Origin: Lumbricus terrestris
Lineage: Eukaryota; Annelida; Clitellata; Crassiclitellata; Lumbricidae
NCBI GenBank assembly: GCA_949752735.1
Contig: OX457039.1
Span: 49,039,055 to 49,103,054, forward strand
Direction: 5' to 3'
DNA length: 64,000 nt
A program made the position numbers and the translations under genes. Under the pieces are notes generated by a model that saw only the letters and a list, made by a program, of their open reading frames with translations, had not been told where the DNA came from and did not search any database. Shown piece by piece: positions 38,793 to 49,097 of this stretch (position 1 is its first letter; every line of letters starts with the position of its first letter).

Positions 38793-39410
38793 ACTCGCCT
38801 TAGCAAAGTTCTGTTCTTTCAAAATCACCCTGTCACATCCACGTTGCAAATTGACTGCAAGCAAAGTTGTTATGCGACGTAAGTTACGTAACCATTGTCA
38901 ATCTCAGCAAAGAAAAAATATATAGCCAACAGCGCGGGGCCCTGGAAGCTATACCCCGCAGTCGATCGAGTTGATCGATCGAGTCGATCATAACTCGGCC
39001 AAGTCGAGTCGATCGAAAAATCGTCGACTCGATCGACTTGCAAGTCGAGTCGATCGTGAGTCTTGCCAAGTCGAGTCGATCGAAAAATCGTCGACTCGAT
39101 CGACTTTCAAGTCGAGTCGATCGTGAGTCTTGCCAAGTCGAGTCGATCGAAAAATCGTCGACTTGCAAGTCGAGTCGATCGTGAGTCTTGCTAAGTCGAG
39201 TCGATCGTTGTTTCATCTACTCGACCCGACTTAGAAATATTTACTCAGCCTACTATTTCTTGAAGTCTCAAAGTGACCTATACAGTTTTTGCACACAAGC
39301 TCAGCTAACGAACCTTTTGGCAGCTGTCGATTTCGTGTTAGTGGAACTGTGAAAGTTGACTATTATAATGGACGTGCGTTTTCGATTTGAGTTGAACGAA
39401 TACAGGGTAA

Positions 39411-39733
39411 CAGGAGCGAATACAAAAATTTTGGAAGGGTGGACAAAATTGTGGTCTTGAAGCGACAGAAATTTTCCTTGGTCTTCCGCCGAAAGAATCT
39501 TTTTTAGTCTTTCGCCCAAAAAACTTATAAAAACCCGTGGCGACTTTGGTTTTTTAAAACGATGACTTTTTTAGTCATGTGCTAGGCCTACTTTCTCTCT
39601 CACCTTCCTGTTCCCGTTGCGTTGATTTACAGCTTATTTTTTAAACCTGATGGAGGGAGGGACCACGTCATATGCGAATCTCTGAATGGGGTGGGGCATG
39701 GCCAGATTGGCCCCTTTCTTGGATCCTCTCCTG
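39411..39733. mobile_element. Decayed MITE of the CARGGGCGGATCC family
   Basis: Left caggagcgaatacaaaaatt, right ttggatcctctcctg; the internal blocks ggcatggccagattggcccc match the family. No target duplication remains. Confidence 0.65.
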
Positions 39734-40204
39734 AATGAGCATGATACAGATCTACTATTATATGCCTGTATATGCAAGTCATGTAGATGTTAATTTTGAG
39801 AATATAAAAGGAGACCTTTTATGACGTCACTTCGATTATGATACAATTCTACAATTAAATAAGTTCACTGAGAAAACTAAATTAGGCCTATTGTGACGTC
39901 ACTTCGATCAGGACACAGATCTGCCGTCATATTATTTCATTAATGTTGAGAATAGAACTAGGCCTATGCCTATTGTAACGTCACTCTGATTATGATGCAA
40001 TTTTGCTATTATATTATAATTAAGTTCACATCAAGAATTTAAAAAAACAGCGCCAATTGTGACGTCACATTGATTATGATACAAATGTACCAGACCTATT
40101 ATGGAAGTGCATTTTGAGAATCTAAACAAGGTCTAGTGTGACGTCACGTTGATTATGAGACAAATGTACTATTATAGAAGTGTATATTGAGCATCAAGGA
40201 CTCT

Positions 40205-40445
40205 ATACAGAGGACTGGTTTCTTCTTCTTTAGCCGCCTTGTACAGGTTTTTGGGCGATAATAGGAGTTCCGGAAAATTTCAAATCTTATTTACACAATG
40301 AAGGCATTCAATTAGTTACATCTATGAAAACAGATTGACGACTAATTATGTTTGCAAAGTAAACAAATACCTTTGGAGATTCAAAACATTATATTTAGCC
40401 ATTGAAACGGAATTTTAAGTGGAGCGCCACCTGTTGCTAAGAGTG
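40205..40445. repeat. Interspersed repeat shared with 52310-52560 (inverse)
   Basis: Blocks such as cttgtacaggtttttgggcg, ggagttccggaaaattt, ttacatctatgaaa and aatacctttggagattcaaa occur inverted within the hAT at 52029-53063. Unknown family. Confidence 0.7.
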
Positions 40446-41063
40446 AAATCAGGTCCACAAAATGTTCTCAAGTAACCTATCCTGTAATATAGAATCCTTG
40501 ATTGAGCATATACATTGTCAACAAGGTCTATTGTGACGTCACTTCGATTATTATACAGATCTAGCAGAATATTGTGTTCGTTTTGCGAATATAACACCGG
40601 GTCTTTTATGACGTCAGTCACGTCACTTCTATTATAATACAATTCTACTATTAAATAAGTTCACTGGAAAAACGAAATTAGGTCTATAATTGTGGCGTCA
40701 TTTCGATTATAATACAGATCTGCTGTCATATTATTTTATTTTATTAATACAAAACTGGGGCTGTTTAAATGCAACATCGCTCTGATTATTATACAAATCT
40801 ACTATTATACGTTCAGTTTTAGAATATAAAACTAGGCCCATTGTGACGTCACCTGGATCATGATACAGACCTACTATATATTAAAGAAGTTCATTTTGAG
40901 AATGAAATAGTCGTATTGTGGCTAACCTCGATTGGGATAATGATCTCCTATTATAGAAGTACATTTTGAGAGTATAAACTAGGCCCATTGTGACTAACTT
41001 CAATTATTGTTTCATTTACATAATCTAAAACGAGGCGTATCGTGACCTCACTACGATTACAGT

Positions 41064-41978
41064 CAGGGCCGTCTTATGGTCATCGTAGGCCCTAGGCACT
41101 TTTGCATATTAATCTATTCGTAGGCCCCTAGGGTCTATCCAACTCAACTCTGTATTAATTCAAACTGTGACACATTTACATTATTTCTTAAAATTATGTT
41201 GAAGCATGTTTTGTGAACGCATTCAGTTTTTATTTTAAATCTCAATCTACTTTTTGTAATATTTATGTTCAATATCCGCTAAATGTAATATTTCCGATTT
41301 TCGACTTTCTGTTAGCGGCGTTTCTGTCTAAGTTCTAATGAAAAATCGCCATCGCTTTTTAAATTTTAATTTGTTAAATTATTAATAAAAATTTCTTTAA
41401 AAAACATGGCTGATGGTTATAGCCTAAGAGGAAACACGAGTCTGGATTGGAGAAACCAATAAATCTGTAGCTGAAATGATTAGATCACAAATGGCTGACA
41501 AGCTGGTCTCCAGTTTCCAAATGTCAATATTTCTTTTCGAATTTATCTTTATATTTTTGGAACAAGTTGTGAAGGTGAACGTTCTTTTTCGAAGCTGAAA
41601 ATTATCAAAAATTACTTTCGGTCAACGATGGGACAGGCACGATTATCCTCCCTTGCATTACTTTCAATTGAAAACGACTTAATGCGAGAAATGACATTTG
41701 AATACATTAACCTATAAGCGATTTCGCGAATGCAAAGAGCCGCAAAGTTAACATATAGCTTAGCCAATGTTACTGTTTCATTAGCTAACTCTAGCCTTAA
41801 GAAAGTTAGCTCGTTAAAATGAAATTTGCAAGTTTTCGTTTTCTGTTTGTTTTTTCTGGTCATTGACCAATCACTGCATTTATTTTTTAATATATTTTTT
41901 CAGGATTTCGTAGGCCCCTGGTCAGTTCGTAGGCCCTAGGCACAGTGCCTACTGTGCCTACTGGATAAGACGGCCCTG
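41064..41978 (+). mobile_element. hAT element remnant with perfect 8-bp TSD
   Basis: Same family as 17535-18378 (CAGGGCCGTCTTATGG...ATAAGACGGCCCTG). Flanked by perfect ATTACAGT copies (41056-41063, 41979-41986). Inside, pieces of the transposase tail survive (NKSVAEMIRSQMADKLVSS; RLSSLALLSIENDLMREMTF) with frameshifts. Confidence 0.9.
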
Positions 41979-42361
41979 ATTACAGTGCAAATCTATAAAT
42001 TCACTGAGAATACGAAATAAAGCTCATTGTTACGTCACACAGATTTATGACACAGATCTACTATCGTATAATTTCATTTTAAGATCATATAACTGCAGAT
42101 GGTGAGCAAGAGACAAAACTAGGCCAAGTCGACGCGAAGTCGATCGAGTCGATCGTCGGCTGACCCAAGTCGATCGAGTCGTAGAAAGGTCGGCGAGTCG
42201 ACGAAGTCGATCGAGTCGATCGTCGGCCGAGCCAAGTCGATCGAGTCGTAGAAAGGTCGGCGAGTCGACGAAGTCGATCGAGTCGATCGTCGCACGAGCC
42301 AAGTCGATCGTAACCCACGACTCGATCGACTGCGGGGTATACCAGTGGAAGCGCGGGGCCC

Positions 42362-43444
42362 AAGGCGGCTGCTCACTCGCCTTGCCCTAAGGCCGGGCCT
42401 GTTCATCAAACTACTGTCGATTGTCTCATTGTTCTATAAATATATATTTATATACAGTACATATATAGGCCTATATATAGGAACTGTAACTTTTCTGCTA
42501 TGGAGATGTAGGCTTTAATTGTTGGACCTACTGAAACCAATTAAACTAAATAGCATTTTTTGATAACTAGGCCTATAACTAACACAGCCGTGTTGTTAGG
42601 GTTGACGGTCTGTTGACCCCTTAAATTACATGTAGCTCAACTGATTTCAATGTCGAAGTTTAGAAGGTATAGGCCTACAGCCTATTCTCGTCTATTAACA
42701 ATGCGACGATAGGCCTACGGTTATCAGAACGCTGTCGGTAGGTTGAAACACATTCGCTACACGCGTCGCTCGAACAGTGTTGACGCTTGCCACGAAAATC
42801 AACAACAGGCTGACGAGGAGAAGAACTCTCGGCAAAAAGGCGAACCAGACCCGGATAAAGCCTAGTAAACGTTTTTATACAGCATCCGTGCTATGAAGTT
42901 TTTTTATTGTTTTTATTGATAAGTTCGAATGGATGCGGCCTAGGGCGCAGATTGTATTTGCCAGGACGTCTATAAGAGAAAGTTACACATAACTCCGCCA
43001 CTGGTTGCACTCTGCCAGTGCCAGTCCCAAGCCTGGATAAATCATATAAAGGAGGGCGTCGCTAATGGTCTTTGTTATCACACAGTGACGTTAAACTGAA
43101 ACTACTACTACTTTAACCACATAGGCCTACCCTCGTCAGAAATTACAAGACGAAAAAATCCATGTATTTTTCAGAGAAATTGTCAATCTAGCCTTTTCTA
43201 ACCTTTTTTTAAAACGTGATCTGACCTTTTCAAAATTCAGAGTGGCATCCCTGGTGACACGGTTGTGTGTCAACTTCCGGTCCAGATATTGGCTTTCCTA
43301 GTTGTAAACACCGATCGCGCGATGGTTTTAAAATGATTCATATGAATAATGTGTCTACAGAAGGGTCAAGAAATCCCTGCCGTTGAGCTTTGAACAGTGT
43401 TTGCCTAGAAAAAGAGAATTCCGCTGCAACTGGATTCGACACAA
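42362..43444. other. Upstream flank of paralogue C
   Basis: No repeat dominates; a SINE-tail-like block (tctttgttatcacacagtga) at about 43070 also occurs at 34365. Probable promoter/5' UTR of paralogue C in the last few hundred bases; no clear TATA. Confidence 0.4.
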
Positions 43445-43503
43445 ATGGCGGAATCGGAGGAAGCACGCGTCAAGCGATATGAGCTTATGAAACGTTACGC
43501 ACG
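43445..43503 (+). CDS. Paralogue C exon 1
   Basis: ATG at 43445 in context acaaATGG; donor GCACG|gtgaga, phase 2, 59 bp. Confidence 0.75.
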
Positions 43504-46500
43504 GTGAGATGGTCAATATAATAATATTCCTTTATTGAACAATCCGGTTGACAGACCGCAGCCTGTTACAGTGTATAGTTGTGTAATTGAAACAATTCAC
43601 AAGAACACAAATTGCAGAAAACATAAATGTTAACTACTAACAGAACAGACAACCTGCAATACGCGGTGCTAATGGCAGCCTACAAAGTATGTCTATCTTA
43701 CGGGCTCGAACTCGGGTCCGCTGATATCCATGCCAGTGTGTTATCCAATGCGCTACCGTACCCCACAGATGAGAGGGATTTCTTGACCCTTCTGTCGAAC
43801 CATCATTCATGACCATTTAGAACCATCGATATCGATGTTTAAAACTAGGAGGGTCAAGATAATTTCGGTATTGCATTTGTTGAACCATTGATGCTAAAAC
43901 ACGTTTGCAAAGAGTCTCGCTAACTGCCCGGAATTAAGGCTAATGTGGATAATTTTGTTAAGAGTTGGGACCAGCTTAAACCATTATTATTATATCGACC
44001 AGCTTATTCTTTACCCAAGAAACCAATGACCTATGACCTCCATCCTCTGTCTAACGCTAGAATGCTCGCATCACTAGGTACTAATATGACGAATAATTGT
44101 GTTGGAGGTATGTCGTATTTGCACTGATTAAGCGTTTTCTATTACTTTCCGTTTTTACACTGGAGTGGAAATCTGCAACGAGTTCAACAAAGAGTATGGT
44201 ACTTACTTAGATTAGGATGAGCTGTAGTTGACTCACTCTACCAATCGCAAATGCTTGCCAGATAGGTACTTGTTTTTTCCCGACCACCAAAATTTTTCAA
44301 ACTTAATTCATGTTTTTTTCGCTTCTATTTAAACAAAGAATTAATTTCATCAATCCAATATCCATTATGCAAAGTTCTAATTATTTTCCTCAATCCAACT
44401 TCTGTTTAAACATAGTTTGATCGGCCATCTTCTACTTAAGCAAAGAATTCGCCAGCCCAACTTCAACTGATGTAATATAACTATTTTCTACATTTTAACT
44501 AGTTTGAGTTATTCGCCGACTTCCAAATTTAAGACTGTAAATAAAATTGTGAAGCACTTAAGTGCTTAACATAATTATTGAGAAGGCCGGAAGCTGGTGC
44601 TGTTCTTACGACACTGGCAAGCATGGCTTAAAGTGTGCCTGGACGGTCATGGACGGCGTCCATGCACTTGTTTTAAAATCTGAATGCCGTCCAGCCACTT
44701 ATTGGCGAGCACAGACTAGAAAAGTAAGGGGCATCCAGGCACTTCTTTTGGATAGACCTGTAAGGGGCGTCCAGGCACTTATTTTTCCACACTTTTGGCA
44801 CTGCTGGCAAGGGCAGCAAAGGTAAACTGCGCTGAACCCTTTCACATGGCATTTCTCCGTTTATGAACCATTAGTGGCAGTGTATCTCTATTTGATGTAA
44901 TATAGTGAGTACAATTTCAAACAGATTAGAGCTGTTTTCTCAAACTATTTAACTCTATGCACGGATTGCATGGTATATGGCTAGATAAGTACTTTGTAGT
45001 AATTGTTGCACATTGATTTTTGTTATTTCATCTGTTGGCCTACATTGTGAAATGTTTTGTATGCTGTTGCAGATTAGTAGCCAGCATCTCATTCCCGTCA
45101 GACAACGATGTCAACGACATGGCAACTTTGTTGCATGGCTTTAAGTATGATGACTTCACCAGAACAGGTACCAGGGTAGTCATCATAAATAATTTTGAAC
45201 AGTTTTAGCTTAATAGCCTTGCATAGACTTATTTTATTTTATGATTAAAGTGCTGTGGAAGTAAAGTAGCACAGCTGTTGAGGGCCACCAAAAGGGGAGG
45301 GCAGGGGTGAAAAATGTCCAGTGGGGCCCAGGCTGAGCAGAACTTGTAGATTCAAAGTTATATGATTTATGCTTTTAAAATATGTTGCCCATCAAAGCAA
45401 AACCAATCACAACTTTAAAATATTTTTGAGGGTTTTTTAGCGCTATCTTGTAGGTGCATTATCTGTCTGTCTAAAACTGGTTGCAGTTTTTCTATATCTC
45501 GCATATAACCGAAGTTACAGAATTTTCAGTCTGACAGTGTATACATAAATTGTTACTTGAGAAAACTGCGTGTAAAGTTTAGCCATGTTATTATTTACAT
45601 TCTCCTTAGAAACAGCTATTCTTGCTGGGCCAAATTAAATTAAAATTTAAGTGACCTGCTGTGAGTTGTCCCACTGTCCTGAACTTCCATGGCCCAGCAC
45701 AGAAGTTTTGCCGTTGTCAGTCAATCTTTCTGGAATAAGATACAGGGCAATTTGTGATTTCAGCTTCGTGGTCTTTCCTTGCCTCGGTTCCATAAGCATT
45801 AGCAAAATATTTTGTTCATTCTTGGGGGTTTTTTTCAGGTTCAGATTACCTCTGATTTTGTTTCTCTTGAAATGACGCTGTATAAATTTGCAGTTTCACC
45901 ATAAAAAAATTTCATTTTCCAATTATGCTAAGTAAAAATTAAAATACTTTTAAAATAATTAAGGAGGCACAGTGATATGTTGTGATGCTATAATGACATG
46001 CTGCATTGGTTTGCCAGTTGCCTTAAATTTGTGCACACTTGTTATTACTAATTAGGACTGCTAACATTAATTACTGAAGCTGAAATCTTATTTACTGATA
46101 TGACAGACCATATGACGGATATAAAAAGTTCAGAAAGTGAATCTGACAAAATGATCCATAACATTAAAGAAACATTCGAAGCTCTGTTTGGAATTTGGTC
46201 GATAGACGCTTTACACCCTTTCCCACCTACAATCTAGTGACATTGTGACCTTTGCTTGCTTGCCCTCATGTTCATGAATTTGAGCTGCCACTAAAGGATA
46301 ATAGGAATTTCATGTCAAGGACTCAAGGGTATATAAAACACATTTCTCTCCTATCACCATCTTTCCATTTTTAATTAACTTTCTGAACTTTCTTCTTGCT
46401 TTCATTTGATAGCATTCTGTGTTTGAGTGCATTGTGTCATCCATATGTTTTCATTTTTAATGAAACGAATGTATACATACTAAACTTAACGTGTATAGTA

Positions 46501-47282
46501 AGTTTATGACAACCTGTATTCTGTGTTGCCTTTTAGGCTTGATTAGCTTACCTAAGCTCTGTAAACAGTTTGAGTCATTCTGGCTTAGCAGTTTTCCTAT
46601 GCTCGGTGTTCAGGACGGTGAGGTCCAATTACTTTTCATGCTCGGATGTCACATCAATGTATCAACAGAGCTTTATAGAACAGCAAGCCTGGCGTCAAAG
46701 ATGAGAATGGTCACCAAAGTGTCGAATGTTGGCAGTTCGTCTTTTGCATTTTATATTTCGATGGTCGATGAAGCAACTGGACAGACGATGGCAACGATGT
46801 TCCGAGACATGGTTCACGTGAGCTCGAAAACAAGGAAACCGGAGCCGTTGCCGCCAAACTTCAAGCAAAGCCTGAGCGATATTATGGATGGAATTCAAAT
46901 TCAGGGACCTCCACGGTTGGTTCTACCATCAGTAGACAAAGAAAGCTGCTTTTGCTGTCGAATAATTGTAAACAATTCTGACATGGACTATTATAATCAC
47001 ACAACGCAGGTGAAATACGTCGATTTCACGATGGAGTGTGCAGCTCAAGCGACTGCATCTGGATACTACAAGAAACTGAAGAGAGATATCTTCGACTACT
47101 GCGTGAGAAATTTATCTATTGTCCACGTCGGTGAATCCCGTGCTGGTGATGAGTTGTCGTTGACGACCTGGGAAGATCAGCTGAACCCGTTTTTGGTTTA
47201 CTTTTCCGTCTCCTGCAAAGGGAGAGACATCTGTCAAGCGAAGATGGAGTTTTACGATCCGTATATTTACAGCAGATTATAG
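43445..47282 (+). CDS. Double-hotdog thioesterase-like protein, paralogue C (3 exons)
   Basis: Exons 43445-43503, 45073-45167 and 46537-47282 give 299 residues, the same exon lengths as paralogue B. It begins MAESEEARVKRYELMKRYAR; exon 2 ends HGFKYDDFTRT. The second half has NSDMDYYNHTTQVKYVDFTM then ECAAQATASGYYKKLKRD; the end is EFYDPYIYSRL. The putative active loop DMD..HTT is intact. Substrate unknown. An AATAAA lies at 47554. The stop is followed within 300 bp by the hAT element at 47573. Confidence 0.8.
43525..43770 (-). mobile_element. tRNA-derived SINE, uninterrupted
   Basis: The minus strand head has ggtagcgcattggataacac (A box) and GAGTTCGAGCCC (B box); the tail ends aatccggttgttca-like. 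Same family as the split copy at 17372-18448. It lies 20 bp after exon 1 of paralogue C, so it is transcribed in the intron. Confidence 0.85.
44595..44830. repeat. Short internal repeat gcgtccaggcacttattttt
   Basis: Four loose copies of (g)gcgtccaggcacttnttttt at about 44640-44790, in intron 1 of paralogue C. The 87-codon ORF across it is a repeat translation. Confidence 0.5.
45073..45167 (+). CDS. Paralogue C exon 2
   Basis: The acceptor is atgctgttgcag and the donor ACAG|gtacca; 95 bp. It reads LVASISFPSDNDVNDMATLL then HGFKYDDFTRT; the first part diverges from A and B, the FKYDDF core is kept. Confidence 0.85.
46537..47282 (+). CDS. Paralogue C exon 3 (both hotdog cores)
   Basis: The acceptor is gttgccttttag; 746 bp to TAG. 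Closely aligned with B exon 3 without gaps. Confidence 0.9.
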
Positions 47283-47572
47283 AATCATTGGACTAATAAT
47301 GACTAATATCTTTGTGATTATGAATTAAAAAGAACAAACTTTTTAAATTTTGAGAAGAATTAGAAACATTCTAGGTTAATTTTCTCTACGGTAGCAAAAT
47401 TTTATATGCAACTGCAGACGTTTGACTTTTCTTCTGTTTATAGAAAAACGAATTTTTTACTACCTCTAGAGTAATTGTGGTTATCGATATTTTGTATTAA
47501 ACAGTGTTCGAATTTGCAACAGTGCTTAATTTAGTCTTTAATTAGGCCAATTTAATAAAATATGGATACTTA

Positions 47573-48661
47573 TAGTGATGTAGCTTTTCCGGAAAAGTAT
47601 TTTGACGGAAAGTTTCCGGAAAGTTTCCGGAAAGTTTCCGGAAACTTTCCGAAGAACCGGAAAATACATTAAACTCAGAAAATATAAGAATTTCACTCTC
47701 AGAAATTTTTCTTATAGTTTAAACTCCTTTTATTTACAGTACTTCTGTCGATGCAAACAATGTTGAACTTAAAAATAATTAATATGAGCAATAAACACTA
47801 TTCATTAGCATTTCAGACTAGAGTAGCCTATAGAAAACTAGTTGCTTGCATGTCTGCAGTCATCTCTATTGCAGGAAATGTGTAAAAAACTGATATAAAC
47901 ATGAAGTAATACAGCATCAATTTCTATTTCTGTCTTATATTTTCATAACTCACAAATATGAAGGTGACTGAATGATAACAAATATTTTCTCTAAATTTAG
48001 ATCAAAGTTTAATTGCATTTAATTCCTAAATGTACCGGTATTTTTGGGCTGTGCGAACAATTATCACTAACACTAGCAAAGACTTATTCTATTGAATAAA
48101 CTATTACTTATAACCACCTAAGACTGCTTATAGTGATGGATGTATTTAGTAGCATTATATTGAAAGAAAATTTTGGACTCCTTAGAAATGAGTACGTATT
48201 TACCGTAATAATATTTCATTGGCGGAAAAATACATCGGAAAGTTTCCGGAAAAATATGAAACTTTCTGGACAATTTTTCCACCTCACAACACTAACTTCT
48301 GATAGTGATTGATGTATTTAGTAACATTATATTGAAAGAAAATTTCGGACTCCTTAGAATTGAGTATGTATTTAATAATATTTCATTGGCGGAAAAATAC
48401 GTCAGACAGTTTCCGGAAAAAAATGAAACTTTCTGGACAATTTTTCCACCTCACAACACTAACTTCTGATAGTGATTGATGTATTTAGTAGCATTACATT
48501 GAAAGAAAATTCTGACTCATTAGAATTGAGTATGTATTTAATAATATTTTATTGGTCGAAAAATATGTTGGAAAGTTTCCGGAAAGATTCGTTGGAAAGT
48601 TTCCGAAACTTTCCGGAAAGATATGAAACTTTCCGAGGAAAGTTTCCGCCTCACAACACTA
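47573..48661. mobile_element. hAT-type element with TTTCCGGAAA arrays and perfect TSD
   Basis: Ends TAGTGATGTAGC and the inverse of TAGTGTTGTGAGG, flanked by GATACTTA (47565-47572, 48662-48669). Just inside each end the palindrome tttccggaaa is repeated (47587-47660; 48545-48650). The centre has about three copies of a roughly 170-bp unit (tagtgattgatgtatttagt, ttcattggcggaaaaatac). Non-coding. Confidence 0.9.
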
Positions 48662-49097
48662 GATACTTATATATGAAACTTTGGTATATCATGGAGAATT
48701 CTGAATTTACAGCCATGTATAACTTCGCAGATTCCTTTGTGTTAGGCCTACAATGTTTGTCTGATTCATATGTGATAAATACGTTTCAACAGTTTATACT
48801 TTTCTCATTCAGCCTGTTAGTTTTGATAAGGAGTGAAATTTTTTAAATCTGCATGAAACAAATCTATTTGCTGTGTATGATTGAGTTTTTGTATGAGTTA
48901 AGTTGCTTATAGTTTGTTTTTTCTTTTTATTTGTTCGCTGTTGTATCAGTTAATTCAAGTTGATTGTACCTTGACATGTACCCCAGTTAGGTTCATTTAG
49001 CTAAGTCTCATTTAATGGATCTGTTATTATTATTATAAACATATCAGGTGCATTGCTATCTTTCTAGGAACCAGGGCTATACTGGGAAATTTGGAGG

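Larger units (their letters stand above)
39735..42060. repeat. Tandem array with CRE octamer TGACGTCA in most units
   Basis: Degenerate units of roughly 70-120 bp with the shared order ctattgtgacgtcac, ttcgattatgatacag, atctactattata, agttcattttgag, aatataaaactaggc. Perfect TGACGTCA octamers are at 39822, 39894, 40060, 40140, 40534, 40609 and 40844; variants (taacgtca, tggcgtca, ttacgtca) mark other units. Interrupted by a repeat at about 40205-40445 and by the hAT at 41064-41978. Confidence 0.85.
38931..42361. mobile_element. Composite 3.4-kb repeat structure with inverted GTCGA arrays
   Basis: Outer limits are a 12-bp direct repeat AGCGCGGGGCCC (38931-38942 and 42350-42361). Just inside, ATACCCCGCAGTCGATCGAG (38951-38970) is perfectly inverted at 42321-42340. 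GTCGATCGA-rich arrays follow on both sides (38953-39216; 42125-42325). The middle holds a decayed MITE (39411-39733), the CRE-bearing tandem array and a hAT insertion. No coding sequence; the ORFs on the GTCGA arrays are repeat translations. Confidence 0.65.

Noticed and set aside
38884..39216. 110-codon Arg/Ser/Asp-rich antisense ORF (also 42045-42409)
   Set aside because: Translations of GTCGATCGA arrays.
44562..44825. 87-codon ORF in intron 1 of paralogue C
   Set aside because: Covers short internal repeats, no splice sites in phase with the gene.
48472..48846. 124-codon ORF
   Set aside because: Starts inside the hAT-type element at 47573-48661 and runs through its end; repeat-derived.
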